The notes under the pieces: model-generated
Database searches by the model: none
Told to the model about the DNA's origin: nothing
What the model saw: only the letters and a program-made list of their open reading frames with translations
NCBI GenBank assembly: GCA_016219185.1
Contig: JACRBZ010000095.1
Coordinates: 61,748-125,747, forward strand
DNA length: 64,000 nucleotides
Direction: 5' to 3'
Source: Deltaproteobacteria bacterium
GTDB taxonomy: Bacteria; Desulfobacterota; Desulfobacteria; Desulfobacterales; Desulfatirhabdiaceae
Made by a program: the position numbers and the translations under genes
In this document: piece after piece, positions 8,556 through 17,525 of the stretch
Layout of the letters: each line of letters opens with the position of its first letter
Numbering within the stretch: position 1 is the first letter of the stretch

Positions 8556-10196
8556 ATGGGTAACAAAATAATGATTGACCCCATTACCAGGATTGAGGGC
8601 CATCTTCGCATCGAAGTCGAGGTCGAGGGAGGAAAGGTCAAAGACGCCTGGAGTTCAGGTCAGATGTTCAGAGGTATCGAACTCATTCTTCAGGGCCGGG
8701 ATCCCCGTGATGCCCACCATTTTGTCCAGCGATCCTGCGGGGTCTGTACTTACACGCACGCCTTGTCTTCGGTAAGAGCCGTTGAAGACGCCGTCAAAGT
8801 TACCATTCCCCAAAACGCGCGCATCATTCGAAATCTACTTCACGGCGCGCAGTTCCAACATGACCATCTGGTTCATTTCTATCATCTCCATGCGCTCGAC
8901 TGGGTGGATATCGTCAGCGCCTTGAAGGCAGACCCGGCCAAGACCGCCGCGCTGTCCGATAACCTGAGCAATGCATCCGTTGGCGGCGCGGTTTACTTCA
9001 AGGCCGTGCAACAGCGCCTGCAAACCTTTGTGGACAGCGGACAGCTTGGACCCTTCAGCAACGCTTACTGGGGACATCCGGAATACAAGCTTCCCCCGGA
9101 GGCCAACCTGATGGCTGCGGCCCACTATATCGAAGCCCTCAAGCTTCAGGCCAGAACCGCAAGGCTTCATGCCATTTTCGGCGGCAAGAACCCGCACCCG
9201 CAGTCCCTGGTTGTCGGCGGTGTTACCTCCGTAAAAGACCTTTCCCCGGATCGTATTGCCGAATTCATGTATCTTTGGAAAGAATCCCAGGAATTCATTA
9301 AAAACGTCTATATTCCGGACCTGCTAGCAGTGGCTTCTTTTTACAAGGACTGGGGCGCCATTGGCGGAACCACCAATTTCCTGGCCTGGGGTGATTTCCC
9401 CACAACCGAAAAAGAGCCGGACAGTCTGTTCCTGCCCAGAGGCGTCATCATGAAACGGGATCTGGCCGGCATTGCCATGTCCCAGCAGGAAAAGGTCACC
9501 GAACACGTGAAGCATGCCTGGTATGAAGACGGCAAGGCCAGACATCCATTTGAAGGCGAAACCAAACCCAAGCACGGCGACTATCTGACCGGCGGCAAAT
9601 ATTCCTGGTTCAAGGCTCCCCGGTATGACGGCGCATCCTGCGAAGTCGGCCCCCTGGCCAGAGTACTGGTGGCGTATGCCAAGGGTCATGCCGGCATAAA
9701 AGCACTGGTTGACGGCACCCTGAAAAAACTGGATATTCCGGTGACGGCCCTTTTCTCCACTCTGGGCAGAACCGCTGCCAGAGGTCTTGAAACCGTGGCC
9801 ATCGGCGATGCCATGGAAGGCTGGATTGGCGAGCTGATCGAAAACGTGAAAAACGGCGACACCAAGACCTACCAGTCCTGGACAATGCCGGACAAGGGTA
9901 TGGGGTACGGCCTCAATGACGTTCCCAGAGGCGCGCTTGGTCACTGGATCCAGATTGAAAACAAGAAAATCAAAAATTACCAGTATGTCGTGCCTTCAAC
10001 CTGGAATTTTGGTCCCAAATGTGAAAAAGGCATCCGCGGACCGGTTGAAGAAGCCCTGATCGGCACGCCGATTGCCGACCCCAAGCGGCCGATCGAAGTT
10101 TTAAGAACCGTTCATTCCTTTGACCCCTGTATTGCCTGCGGCGTCCATATCATCGACCCCGAATCCAACCAGGTGTACAAGATCAGAGTCTCCTGA
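8556..10196 (+). CDS. hynB: [NiFe] hydrogenase large (catalytic) subunit
   Basis: A 546-residue subunit holding the Ni-Fe active site. The two nickel-binding pairs are intact: C61/C64 in RSCGVCTYTH and C525/C528 in DPCIACGVH. The latter is followed by a 15-residue C-terminal tail, the length normally removed by the maturation endopeptidase after His. Both C-terminal ligands are Cys, so this is a NiFe rather than NiFeSe enzyme. A strong AAGAGGAG site precedes the ATG. The protein lacks its own export signal and travels with the small subunit. No maturation protease, hyp gene or cytochrome partner follows; a convergent LysR gene does. Confidence 0.94.
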   Translation: MGNKIMIDPITRIEGHLRIEVEVEGGKVKDAWSSGQMFRGIELILQGRDPRDAHHFVQRSCGVCTYTHALSSVRAVEDAVKVTIPQNARIIRNLLHGAQFQHDHLVHFYHLHALDWVDIVSALKADPAKTAALSDNLSNASVGGAVYFKAVQQRLQTFVDSGQLGPFSNAYWGHPEYKLPPEANLMAAAHYIEALKLQARTARLHAIFGGKNPHPQSLVVGGVTSVKDLSPDRIAEFMYLWKESQEFIKNVYIPDLLAVASFYKDWGAIGGTTNFLAWGDFPTTEKEPDSLFLPRGVIMKRDLAGIAMSQQEKVTEHVKHAWYEDGKARHPFEGETKPKHGDYLTGGKYSWFKAPRYDGASCEVGPLARVLVAYAKGHAGIKALVDGTLKKLDIPVTALFSTLGRTAARGLETVAIGDAMEGWIGELIENVKNGDTKTYQSWTMPDKGMGYGLNDVPRGALGHWIQIENKKIKNYQYVVPSTWNFGPKCEKGIRGPVEEALIGTPIADPKRPIEVLRTVHSFDPCIACGVHIIDPESNQVYKIRVS

Positions 10197-10213
10197 TTAT
10201 TTTTACCTGAACT

Positions 10214-10245
10214 CCGCCTTCGGTGATGCCCATTGCCGGAGGCGG
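10214..10245. terminator. Hairpin between convergent hydrogenase and LysR genes
   Basis: CCGCCTTCGG (10214-10223) pairs with CCGGAGGCGG (10236-10245) with one mismatch across a 12-base loop. It lies 17 bases after the hydrogenase stop, between convergent genes. No strong T-run follows on either strand, so it is only a possible terminator or mRNA-end stabiliser. Confidence 0.4.
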
Positions 10246-10312
10246 TTCGTGATTGCGTTGGACCCTTTCTCGTATTTCCGCGGCAGCATCTTCTTTTTTC
10301 TCTAATAGCGCC

Positions 10313-11293
10313 TCATGGCGTTGCAATGCCGGCCGGGCGTTCAGACGGGCCATCCAGTCTGCTGCCCAGAGTCGAAGCCCTGCTTTCCCTGACATAGTCC
10401 AGAAACAACTGGTGGTGTCTCATGATTCCCAACTGATGCCGGTAAATCAGATACACCTGACGCACGATTCGCCAGCCCTGAATCGGAATTTCAATGATAA
10501 TTCCCTGGTCCAGCTCCCGTTTGACGGCGTGAATCGAAAGCACCGATATGCCCAGACCCGCGATAACCGCTTCCTTGACGGCCTCCGAACTTCCCATTTC
10601 GGCAACGATGTTGAGCTGATTCAAGTCTATTCCGGCATGATCCGAAAGAAAATCTCCGAGGATTTCGCGTGTGGCAGATCCTTTTTCCCGCATCACGAAA
10701 GGCGCTTCCAGAAGATCTTTAACGGTAACCGCCGCGGCTCCGATCCAGTAATGACCCGCGGGAACCGCCAGTATCAGCCTGTCCTGCCACAAGGGTTCGC
10801 TGTGTAGTTTTTTGCTGTGGGGGTTTTTGCCGATAAATCCCATTTCCGACTGCTGGTGCAGAACCATGTCAATGGTGTCTTCGCTGTTGGCGGACTGAAC
10901 AAAAGTCTGAATCTGAGGGTATGATTTCTGAAACTGGCTTAATATGTAAGGCAGAATATAGGTTGCCGGCAGGGTACTGGCGCTGATGCGAATGCTGCCG
11001 GAAGATCTGTCCTGAAGTCTGACCATTCTCTCCTTGACGTCTTCCCGCAGATAGAGGACTTTCCGGGCAAATTCAAATAGAAGCTTACCTTCGGACGTAA
11101 GCGAAATTCCGGACCCCTCACGATTGACAAGCCTGGTGCCAGCCGCCTCCTCAAGATTTTTGATATGTTTGCTGAGAGACGGCTGCGTCAACACCATTTT
11201 TTTGGCGGCCCGGCTGAAATTTCTTTCCGCCACCAGATGAACGAGGGATTCGAGTTGCTGAATCGTAATATTTTTAAAGGTATCGTATGCCAT
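10313..11293 (-). CDS. LysR-family transcriptional regulator
   Basis: A 326-residue regulator with an N-terminal helix-turn-helix (FSRAAKKMVLTQPSLSKHIKNLEE, here split as FSRAAKKMVLTQPS and LSKHIKNLEE) and a C-terminal effector-binding domain. The latter begins around SIRISASTLPATYILP and looks CysB/CbbR-like. The Met at 11293 puts the helix-turn-helix at the usual distance; an upstream Met at 11326 is possible and neither has a clear ribosome site. It converges on the hydrogenase operon and diverges from a sensor kinase gene, and could regulate either. Effector unknown. Confidence 0.85.
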   Translation of the reverse strand: MAYDTFKNITIQQLESLVHLVAERNFSRAAKKMVLTQPSLSKHIKNLEEAAGTRLVNREGSGISLTSEGKLLFEFARKVLYLREDVKERMVRLQDRSSGSIRISASTLPATYILPYILSQFQKSYPQIQTFVQSANSEDTIDMVLHQQSEMGFIGKNPHSKKLHSEPLWQDRLILAVPAGHYWIGAAAVTVKDLLEAPFVMREKGSATREILGDFLSDHAGIDLNQLNIVAEMGSSEAVKEAVIAGLGISVLSIHAVKRELDQGIIIEIPIQGWRIVRQVYLIYRHQLGIMRHHQLFLDYVRESRASTLGSRLDGPSERPAGIATP

Positions 11294-11381
11294 ATTCTGA
11301 TATTTTGAATTGATTACCATAGCCATTCAGGATAATCAATGCGAAAGGATGAATTTGAGACCTTGGTTGTTGGTGTTGTGA

Positions 11382-12431
11382 ATGACCAAGAAAGAAGATA
11401 AAATGGGAGAGGGGATGACGAAAAGTGACCCGCACACAATGGATGAAGCCGGCTGGCGCCGGGTATTTGATGCGATCTCGGATATCGTATTCATTACCTC
11501 CCCTGATCATACCCTGCGGTATGTCAATCCTGCCGTGGTTCGAATGACGGGGATTGCACGCCACTTGCTCATCGGCAAAAAATGTTACACCGTGTTTCAT
11601 GGAACAGAGTTCCCTCCCGATTTTTGTCCCTGCAGGGGTGCGGCTTCCGGAACTCAACCGGTTTCCGCCGAGATCCCCATCGTTCTGTCGCATCGGAATC
11701 TTCTCATGACTTCGTCTCCGATTCTGGGCACGGATCAAAGGGTCGAAGCCATTGTCCATACGGGCAAGGATGTTACGGAAAAGAATCGCATTGAAAGTGA
11801 GCTCAGGAATACGGTAGCCGAGAAGACAACCCAGTTAAAGGACATGCACCACCGGGTTAAAAACAATCTTCAGATCGTCTCCAGCCTTCTGGACATGACG
11901 GGAATGCGAACCTTTGATCCGGTATCCGCGGAAATCCTTTCATCGGCGCGGTCTAAAATCCATGCAATGTCCATGGTCCATTCGCAGTTTTATCACGGCG
12001 AATGCCCGGACCGCATTGACATGGGGGCATATCTGCGGAATTTGACATCATATCTGAAACAGGTTTATATGCGAGGTCCGGTCAGCGTTCAACTTGCGGT
12101 GATTCCTGGCCCTGTGTTTCTGTCGATTCATCAGGCGGTTCCCTGTGCCCTGGTGTTGAGTGAAATTCTGTCAAACGCACTGAAACATGGAAGCTCGGAT
12201 GGGGGAGGCGGCAGAATAGAGATTTTACTGGATTCATCCCGGGCAAATCGGTTTCATGTCGTCATCAAAGACAATGGCCCCGGAATTCCGGACACGATTG
12301 ATCCCGAATCCGGCAATACGCTGGGGCTGAAGCTGATTCGAAATCTTGTCCGTCAACAGTTAAAGGGAAAGCTGGAGATACGTTGCAACGCCGGCACGGA
12401 GGTTGACGTGACCTTTGCCATGGTAAAATGA
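11382..12431 (+). CDS. PAS-domain sensor histidine kinase (HisKA_2 type)
   Basis: A 349-residue cytoplasmic kinase. The N-terminal PAS domain (about residues 20-135) is followed by the HisKA_2 phosphoacceptor MHHRVKNNLQIVSSLLDM near residue 155, and then an HATPase domain with an N-box-like SEILSNALKHG and a G1-box DNGPGIPD. HisKA_2 kinases often lack a TM segment and signal to atypical response regulators; none is adjacent. The PAS domain has extra Cys residues (KKCYTVFHG, DFCPCRGAA), suggestive of a metal or redox cofactor. Starts at 11403 or 11415 (after GGGAGAGGGG) are also possible. Confidence 0.83.
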   Translation: MTKKEDKMGEGMTKSDPHTMDEAGWRRVFDAISDIVFITSPDHTLRYVNPAVVRMTGIARHLLIGKKCYTVFHGTEFPPDFCPCRGAASGTQPVSAEIPIVLSHRNLLMTSSPILGTDQRVEAIVHTGKDVTEKNRIESELRNTVAEKTTQLKDMHHRVKNNLQIVSSLLDMTGMRTFDPVSAEILSSARSKIHAMSMVHSQFYHGECPDRIDMGAYLRNLTSYLKQVYMRGPVSVQLAVIPGPVFLSIHQAVPCALVLSEILSNALKHGSSDGGGGRIEILLDSSRANRFHVVIKDNGPGIPDTIDPESGNTLGLKLIRNLVRQQLKGKLEIRCNAGTEVDVTFAMVK

Positions 12432-12447
12432 CGGTTCATTGACCGAC

Positions 12448-13611
12448 TTAGATTCTGTCCACGAACATGCCCGCAATGGCGTCCAGGACCATCATTCCCT
12501 GGAGGGTTAATGAACAGTGCTCCGGTGTCAGCGTGATCAGTTCTTTGAGTTCCGGGTCGGTTAAAAGATCCTGAAAAACGATATTGAATGGTCTGTCGGA
12601 TTTTTCTTCAAACCGCCTGATCGAAATGCCTTCCAGGGTTCGAAGCCCCAGAAAAACGGTCTCCATCAGTTGCTGCTCCCTGCTTAATGTTTCTTTTTCC
12701 GCTATGGGAAACGTTCTGCTGTTTAAATCCGATATATATGCGCTGATATCCCTGTGATTGCGATATCGAACTGGGCTCAAATAAGAATGGGCGGCCGGGC
12801 CAAAACCCAGATAAGAAGCATCCGTCCAGTATTTCTGATTGTGGCGGGACCTGTTGGCATCGGGGGAATTGTCTTTTCTGGCAAAATTGGAGATTTCATA
12901 GAGGGGATAGCCGTGTCTGGACAATTCCGTGACCGTGGTTTCAAACAGACCGCAGACATCCTCATCCGTCATGGCCTTAAACTCCTGGCGTTGCCGCATG
13001 CGGTCCAGCGGTGTTTCGGGCTCACAGGTCAACATGTAACAGGACAGGTGTTCCGGATCAAAGGAGATCGCCTGGTGCAAATCGGCAAGCCACGCTTTGC
13101 GGCTCTGTCCGGGAAGACCGTATATCAGATCCATGCCGATTTGATCAAAGCCTGCTGCCCTTGCCCACAAAATGGCGTCTTTTGCCGCATCAGCCGAATG
13201 CATTCGCCCCAGCCAGCCAAGACGGCTGTCCTGAAATGACTGAACCCCGATATTAAGCCGTGTGACGCCACTTTTCCGGTAGGCTTTGAGTGATTCGAGG
13301 GTGACGGTTCCGGGATTGACCTCAAGCGTTATTTCGGCCGAACCATCCAGGTTAAACTGCCCGGATATCCGGTCGATGATCCGGCCGATTTGGTCGGCTG
13401 GCAGAATCGACGGCGTTCCGCCGCCGATATACAGGGAGTCAAAAGACAGCAGGCTTTTTGTGGCGGTTATTTCAAGGAAAAGTGCATCCAGAAAGGTATT
13501 CCGCCGGGATAGATTCGTTATGGAATAAAAATCGCAGTACAGGCATTTTCGGGCGCAGAAGGGGATATGAATGTAAATACCGGCAGGGGGAGGATTTGTC
13601 AAAAAAACCAT
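12448..13611 (-). CDS. hemW: Radical SAM protein HemW (coproporphyrinogen III oxidase-like)
   Basis: A 387-residue radical SAM protein of the HemN/HemW family. The cluster motif C19-x3-C23-x2-C26 (PFCARKCLYCDF) and the later HNQKYWTDASYLGFG segment identify it. HemW proteins act as heme chaperones or heme-insertion proteins rather than as true oxidases. A longer open frame to 13974 is rejected because its extra N-terminus is cobS read in another frame. The ATG at 13611 lies 13 bases inside the 3' end of cobS, implying translational coupling. In E. coli-type HemN the motif carries an extra Cys that is missing here, supporting HemW. Confidence 0.87.
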   Translation of the reverse strand: MVFLTNPPPAGIYIHIPFCARKCLYCDFYSITNLSRRNTFLDALFLEITATKSLLSFDSLYIGGGTPSILPADQIGRIIDRISGQFNLDGSAEITLEVNPGTVTLESLKAYRKSGVTRLNIGVQSFQDSRLGWLGRMHSADAAKDAILWARAAGFDQIGMDLIYGLPGQSRKAWLADLHQAISFDPEHLSCYMLTCEPETPLDRMRQRQEFKAMTDEDVCGLFETTVTELSRHGYPLYEISNFARKDNSPDANRSRHNQKYWTDASYLGFGPAAHSYLSPVRYRNHRDISAYISDLNSRTFPIAEKETLSREQQLMETVFLGLRTLEGISIRRFEEKSDRPFNIVFQDLLTDPELKELITLTPEHCSLTLQGMMVLDAIAGMFVDRI

Positions 13612-14327
13612 CCCGCGGCTATCGTTAGAAACAGGACGGATTCCATCACTTCCGTCATGGCACCCAGCATATCTCCGGTAATACAGCCCATGCGGTTTCG
13701 GTAGTATCCGAGAATTGCGGCAAGGGTCAGCGCAAACACCATGTTGAGCCAGATTCCCCGCCAGCCCAGAAAGATCGAAAACACGGCCGGCAGTATCATC
13801 CATTTGAAGTCCACGGGTGCTAACGCGTTCTGGAAAAAGGCCATGCCGGTGCCTCCGGATCTGCCGTAAGGGAGAAATCGCATGCCAAACAGCATTCCGG
13901 AACGGGAATAGGCCGGAATCAGGATCAGGATCAGGGTTCGCTGATGGATGTCCAGGCTCTGGATGCCCGCCCACTTGATGAACAGACAGCAGAAAACAGC
14001 CATGAGTCCCATGGCGCCGATGCGGCTGTCTTTCATGATTTCAAGGGCTTTTCCCCGGGGCCGATGCCCCAGCATTCCGTCTGCCGCATCTCCCAGTCCA
14101 TCCAGATGAAATGCTCCCGTGAGTATCGCCAGAAATACCACATCCATTGCGGCCACGGCAGGAAGCGGCCAGAAAAACAGGGCGATTTTATCAAAAATGG
14201 AAACCAGAACCCCGACAATCATTCCCGCAAGGGGGAAATAGGGGGTCATGCCACGCGTGTCGAATGTTTCGGATTTGCCCAGAGGCAACAGGGTCAGAAA
14301 CTGAAGCGCCGATTTGAGATGATCCAT
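13599..14327 (-). CDS. cobS: Adenosylcobinamide-GDP ribazoletransferase
   Basis: A 242-residue integral membrane enzyme that joins GDP-cobinamide with alpha-ribazole, the last stage of cobalamin assembly. The diagnostic segments are FHLDGLGDAADGMLG (near residue 93) and MKDSRIGAMGLM (near 118), within a protein of about six hydrophobic segments. It is separated by some 30 kb from the main cbi/cob operon and coupled instead to hemW. No cobT or cobC lies nearby. Length is normal for the family. Confidence 0.92.
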   Translation of the reverse strand: MDHLKSALQFLTLLPLGKSETFDTRGMTPYFPLAGMIVGVLVSIFDKIALFFWPLPAVAAMDVVFLAILTGAFHLDGLGDAADGMLGHRPRGKALEIMKDSRIGAMGLMAVFCCLFIKWAGIQSLDIHQRTLILILIPAYSRSGMLFGMRFLPYGRSGGTGMAFFQNALAPVDFKWMILPAVFSIFLGWRGIWLNMVFALTLAAILGYYRNRMGCITGDMLGAMTEVMESVLFLTIAAGWFF

Positions 14328-14373
14328 AAGGGGGTTCCCTGTGTTGAAGCAACGTTGCGGTTTTTAAGGCCGG

Positions 14374-15051
14374 TTATTTGATGCGCTGAAGCACGCCCAA
14401 GGTTTTTGTCATCGGCAGTTCCTGAAACAGGCCGGATGCCATTGCAATCTGGTAAACGCGGTAGGGAGCCTGTCCCCCGTCCCTGGGGTCCTGAAAAATA
14501 TCATGAATCAGCAGATATCCTTCCGGGACAATGTGCGTGGCCCAGCTTCGGTAATCCGTCAGGGCGGTTTCAAACGCATGGCCGCCGTCGATGAAGACCA
14601 GTCCCAGTGGCGTTTTCCAGGCCCGGGCCGCGATTTCGGATCGACAGACCAGCGGCACGACTGCATCCTCCAGCCCCGCCAGATCCAGGGTCTTTCGAAA
14701 CAGGGGAAAGGTATCCATCCGGTAGGAGCGTTCATCAAAGAGCTCCGGATCAAAGTATTCCTCACCTGGCTGCTGTTCTTCGGACCCCCGGTGATGGTCC
14801 ACGGAAAACAAGACCGTGCCACCGGCCTTGCAGGCAGTACCCAGATAAATGGCCGACTTTCCGCAATAACTTCCGATTTCAAGACAGGGACCGAGCCGTG
14901 AGGCTTTCAACGCCGTGTCAAAAAGCTTCATGCCTTCATCGGGGTCTAAAAAACCCTTCACATGTCCCGAGATTTGCCCCAAGTTTTGCCCTAAGATTTG
15001 ATTGTGCAGTTGGATGTCCGGTTGCATTTGAATCCTTATTTCATTTTGCAT
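14374..15051 (-). CDS. Class I SAM-dependent methyltransferase (Methyltransf_24 type)
   Basis: A 225-residue protein with a Rossmann methyltransferase core. Motif I is LGPCLEIGSYCGKSAIYLG near residue 54, and FIDGGHAFETALTDYRSW is the metal-associated acidic segment seen in the Methyltransf_24/CmcI-like group. The first 35 residues are Gln/Asn-rich and poorly conserved-looking, so the true start could be internal. It lies between ftsK and cobS on the same strand. Substrate unknown. Confidence 0.72.
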   Translation of the reverse strand: MQNEIRIQMQPDIQLHNQILGQNLGQISGHVKGFLDPDEGMKLFDTALKASRLGPCLEIGSYCGKSAIYLGTACKAGGTVLFSVDHHRGSEEQQPGEEYFDPELFDERSYRMDTFPLFRKTLDLAGLEDAVVPLVCRSEIAARAWKTPLGLVFIDGGHAFETALTDYRSWATHIVPEGYLLIHDIFQDPRDGGQAPYRVYQIAMASGLFQELPMTKTLGVLQRIK

Positions 15052-15074
15052 TCAAAATGATATTCCATCTGGAA

Positions 15075-17228
15075 TTACATGTCATCATAACCGCGCACCA
15101 GGACTTCGCGAGCCTTGACGCCATCGGACGGGCCGATGACCCCTTCCTTTTCCATGGTTTCGATGATGCGGGCCGCCCGGTTATAGCCGATGCGAAGGTG
15201 GCGCTGAACCATGGAGATGGAAGCCTGGCGGGTTTTGGTCACCAGCGCGACCGCATCGTCGTAACGCGAGTCATGGTCTTCGGCGGAAGTTCCGTTTTCG
15301 TCCTCGACGGTTGCCTCGGTAATCGTGGTATTGTATTCGGGCGGTTTCTGTTCTTTTAAGAACTCGATAATCCGCGTCAGCTCTTCTTCGGAAATATAGG
15401 CCCCGTGAATGCGCTGAAGCTTGGCGGTTCCCGGCGGCAGAAGCAGCATATCCCCGTTTCCCAGAAGGCTTTCCGCGCCATTGGAATCGATGATGGTCCG
15501 CGAATCGGTTCTGGAAGAGACCTGAAACGATAGACGGGTCGGGAAGTTGGCTTTGATGATGCCGGTAAGCACATCCACCGAAGGCCGCTGCGTGGCCAGA
15601 ATCAGATGGATCCCGGAAGCCCTGGCCATCTGCGCCAGACGCGTCAGGGCCACTTCCACATCCCGGGATGCCACCATCATTAAATCCGCCAGCTCATCGA
15701 TGATGATGACAATCAGGGGCAGTTTTTCCGGTTTGACGCCGTCCGGTCCGGGTTTGGCCTTTTCCATTTTCTGGTTGAACTGGGTGATGTTTCTGGCCTT
15801 GTGCTCAGAGAGAAGCTGGTAGCGCCGTTCCATTTCCCGGACAGCCCAGAACAGGGCATTGGTGGCCTTCTTAACGTCCGTCACCACCGGTGTGATCAGA
15901 TGGGAAATGCCGTCATACAGGGATAGTTCGATGCGTTTGGGATCGATCATGATCAGCTTGACCTGATCCGGCGTTGACTTATACAGCAGGCTGCAGATCA
16001 TGGCATTCAGGCCCACGCTTTTTCCGGTTCCGGTTGCCCCGGCAATCAGCAGATGGGGCATTCGGTCCAGTTCCGCCACAACCGGATTTCCCACAATGTC
16101 TTTTCCCATGCAAAGGGTCAGAAAAGATCTGGATTTTTCAAAAGCGGGAGAGACCACAATTTCCTTGAACCGAACAACCTGGCGGTCAATATTGGGAATT
16201 TCAATGCCGATCACCGCTTTTCCGGGAATCGGCGCAACAATTCGAATGCTGAGGGCTTTCAGTGCCAGGGACAGGTCGTCGGAGAGGTTGACGATTTTAT
16301 TGATTTTCACTCCCGGAGCCGGTTCGTATTCAAATGTCGTGATCACGGGACCCGGCGAGATGGCGGTTACCGAGCCCTTGACCCCGAAGTCCTCAAGCGT
16401 CTTTTCAAGAAGCCTGGCCTGAGACTGAAGGTGTTCCGTGTCGAACTGAGAAGCACGCGTATCCGGATCATCCAGAAACGAAATGGACGGCAGTTTAAAC
16501 CCGCTATCATTTTTCGAAGATTCGACCCGCAGGGGAAGCGCTTCCTGAACCGGTTCAAAGACGGGCTGGGGCTGGGAAATCGGCAGGGCCGGCGGATCTG
16601 CGGGTTTTTCCCTGACTGGCTTTGGACGTTTTTTGATCGGGTCTTTTTTCGGGGGTTCTTTGGGCTGGCTTTCCGGTTTGGTTTCAACGGGCTTTCTGGA
16701 AAACACGAACCGGACAGCCATCCAGAACTGCTTGGCAAACCCGACCAGAGAAAACCCGGTTGTCAGGATCAGTCCGATGATCCACAGCAGAAACAGGATC
16801 ACCAGTGACCCGGATGTATTGGTATAGGCGATCAGAAATCTGTGAAAGGAAAGTCCGAGCTGGCCGCCCGAAGAAAACGAATTTCCCCAGATCATGATAT
16901 AATGATCCCGGAATGATACCAGACCGCCGGTGGTAATGGCCAGGATCAGGCCGCCGGTGATGGTGACGGCAATGGTGGCTCCGGGTCTGGCATTGAAAAA
17001 ATGGATGCTGGAGATGAGCAGGAAAATCGGAATCCAGTAAGATCCCAGCCCGAACAGGCTGATTAAATGGCCCGAAACCGTGGCGCCCGCGTAGCCGAAA
17101 AAATTGTGGATCTGGGTGTTGATGCCTGGATGATGGAAAAAAGGATCTTTCGGATCAAAGGAAAACAGGCTGAACAAGGTAAAAATCACCAGAAAAAAAA
17201 GCAAAATGCCGATAAGTTCTTTACGCAT
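15075..17228 (-). CDS. ftsK: DNA translocase FtsK
   Basis: A 717-residue FtsK/SpoIIIE translocase that pumps chromosomal DNA through the division septum and coordinates dimer resolution. The N-terminus (1-170) holds about four membrane segments. A short Pro/Lys-rich linker (about 175-245) is followed by the motor domain with Walker A GATGTGKS at 397-404 and Walker B LIVIIIDELADLMM. The gamma winged-helix domain at the C-terminus (YDDAVALVTKTRQASISMV and AARIIETMEKEGVIG) reads orientation sequences. Single-copy housekeeping gene. Confidence 0.95.
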   Translation of the reverse strand: MRKELIGILLFFLVIFTLFSLFSFDPKDPFFHHPGINTQIHNFFGYAGATVSGHLISLFGLGSYWIPIFLLISSIHFFNARPGATIAVTITGGLILAITTGGLVSFRDHYIMIWGNSFSSGGQLGLSFHRFLIAYTNTSGSLVILFLLWIIGLILTTGFSLVGFAKQFWMAVRFVFSRKPVETKPESQPKEPPKKDPIKKRPKPVREKPADPPALPISQPQPVFEPVQEALPLRVESSKNDSGFKLPSISFLDDPDTRASQFDTEHLQSQARLLEKTLEDFGVKGSVTAISPGPVITTFEYEPAPGVKINKIVNLSDDLSLALKALSIRIVAPIPGKAVIGIEIPNIDRQVVRFKEIVVSPAFEKSRSFLTLCMGKDIVGNPVVAELDRMPHLLIAGATGTGKSVGLNAMICSLLYKSTPDQVKLIMIDPKRIELSLYDGISHLITPVVTDVKKATNALFWAVREMERRYQLLSEHKARNITQFNQKMEKAKPGPDGVKPEKLPLIVIIIDELADLMMVASRDVEVALTRLAQMARASGIHLILATQRPSVDVLTGIIKANFPTRLSFQVSSRTDSRTIIDSNGAESLLGNGDMLLLPPGTAKLQRIHGAYISEEELTRIIEFLKEQKPPEYNTTITEATVEDENGTSAEDHDSRYDDAVALVTKTRQASISMVQRHLRIGYNRAARIIETMEKEGVIGPSDGVKAREVLVRGYDDM

Positions 17229-17343
17229 GGGATCCCGGAAAATAAAAAAAGATAAGACGGCCGCATTCTCGACAAAACATTTGACTGAATGTGAAAGCGA
17301 TTCTTGCAGATTATCATACTTGAGTTGTCCGGTCGCGTCAATA

Positions 17344-17370
17344 TTGACGGCCCTTGATATGCGATATAAT
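17344..17370 (+). promoter_or_regulatory. Possible promoter in the ftsK-SDR intergenic region
   Basis: TTGACG (17344-17349) and a perfect TATAAT (17365-17370) are 15 bases apart, shorter than ideal. It points towards the SDR gene, 155 bases downstream. A 26-codon open frame (17377-17457) follows immediately, but has no recognisable similarity. The rest of the 297-bp gap shows nothing else I can name. Confidence 0.4.
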
Positions 17371-17525
17371 TCCGGGATGAAAATTCCGCGGCTTACCTTA
17401 AGGAAAGGAAGGTGGTTCCTGACGGTCGGGGCTGCGTTACAAACCGATAGAATTTGAAACCAAAGTGCGATATACTTATTTTTTAAGATTCGGTTGTCGG
17501 AAACATAACTTCAGGGTGTCGGACA

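Noticed and set aside
8556..10196. Selenocysteine (NiFeSe) version of the hydrogenase
   Set aside because: All four nickel ligands are encoded by Cys codons and there is no in-frame TGA.
12448..13974. Long frame giving a 508-residue HemW with N-terminal extension
   Set aside because: The first 121 codons are cobS read in another frame. The radical SAM family starts at the Met at 13611.
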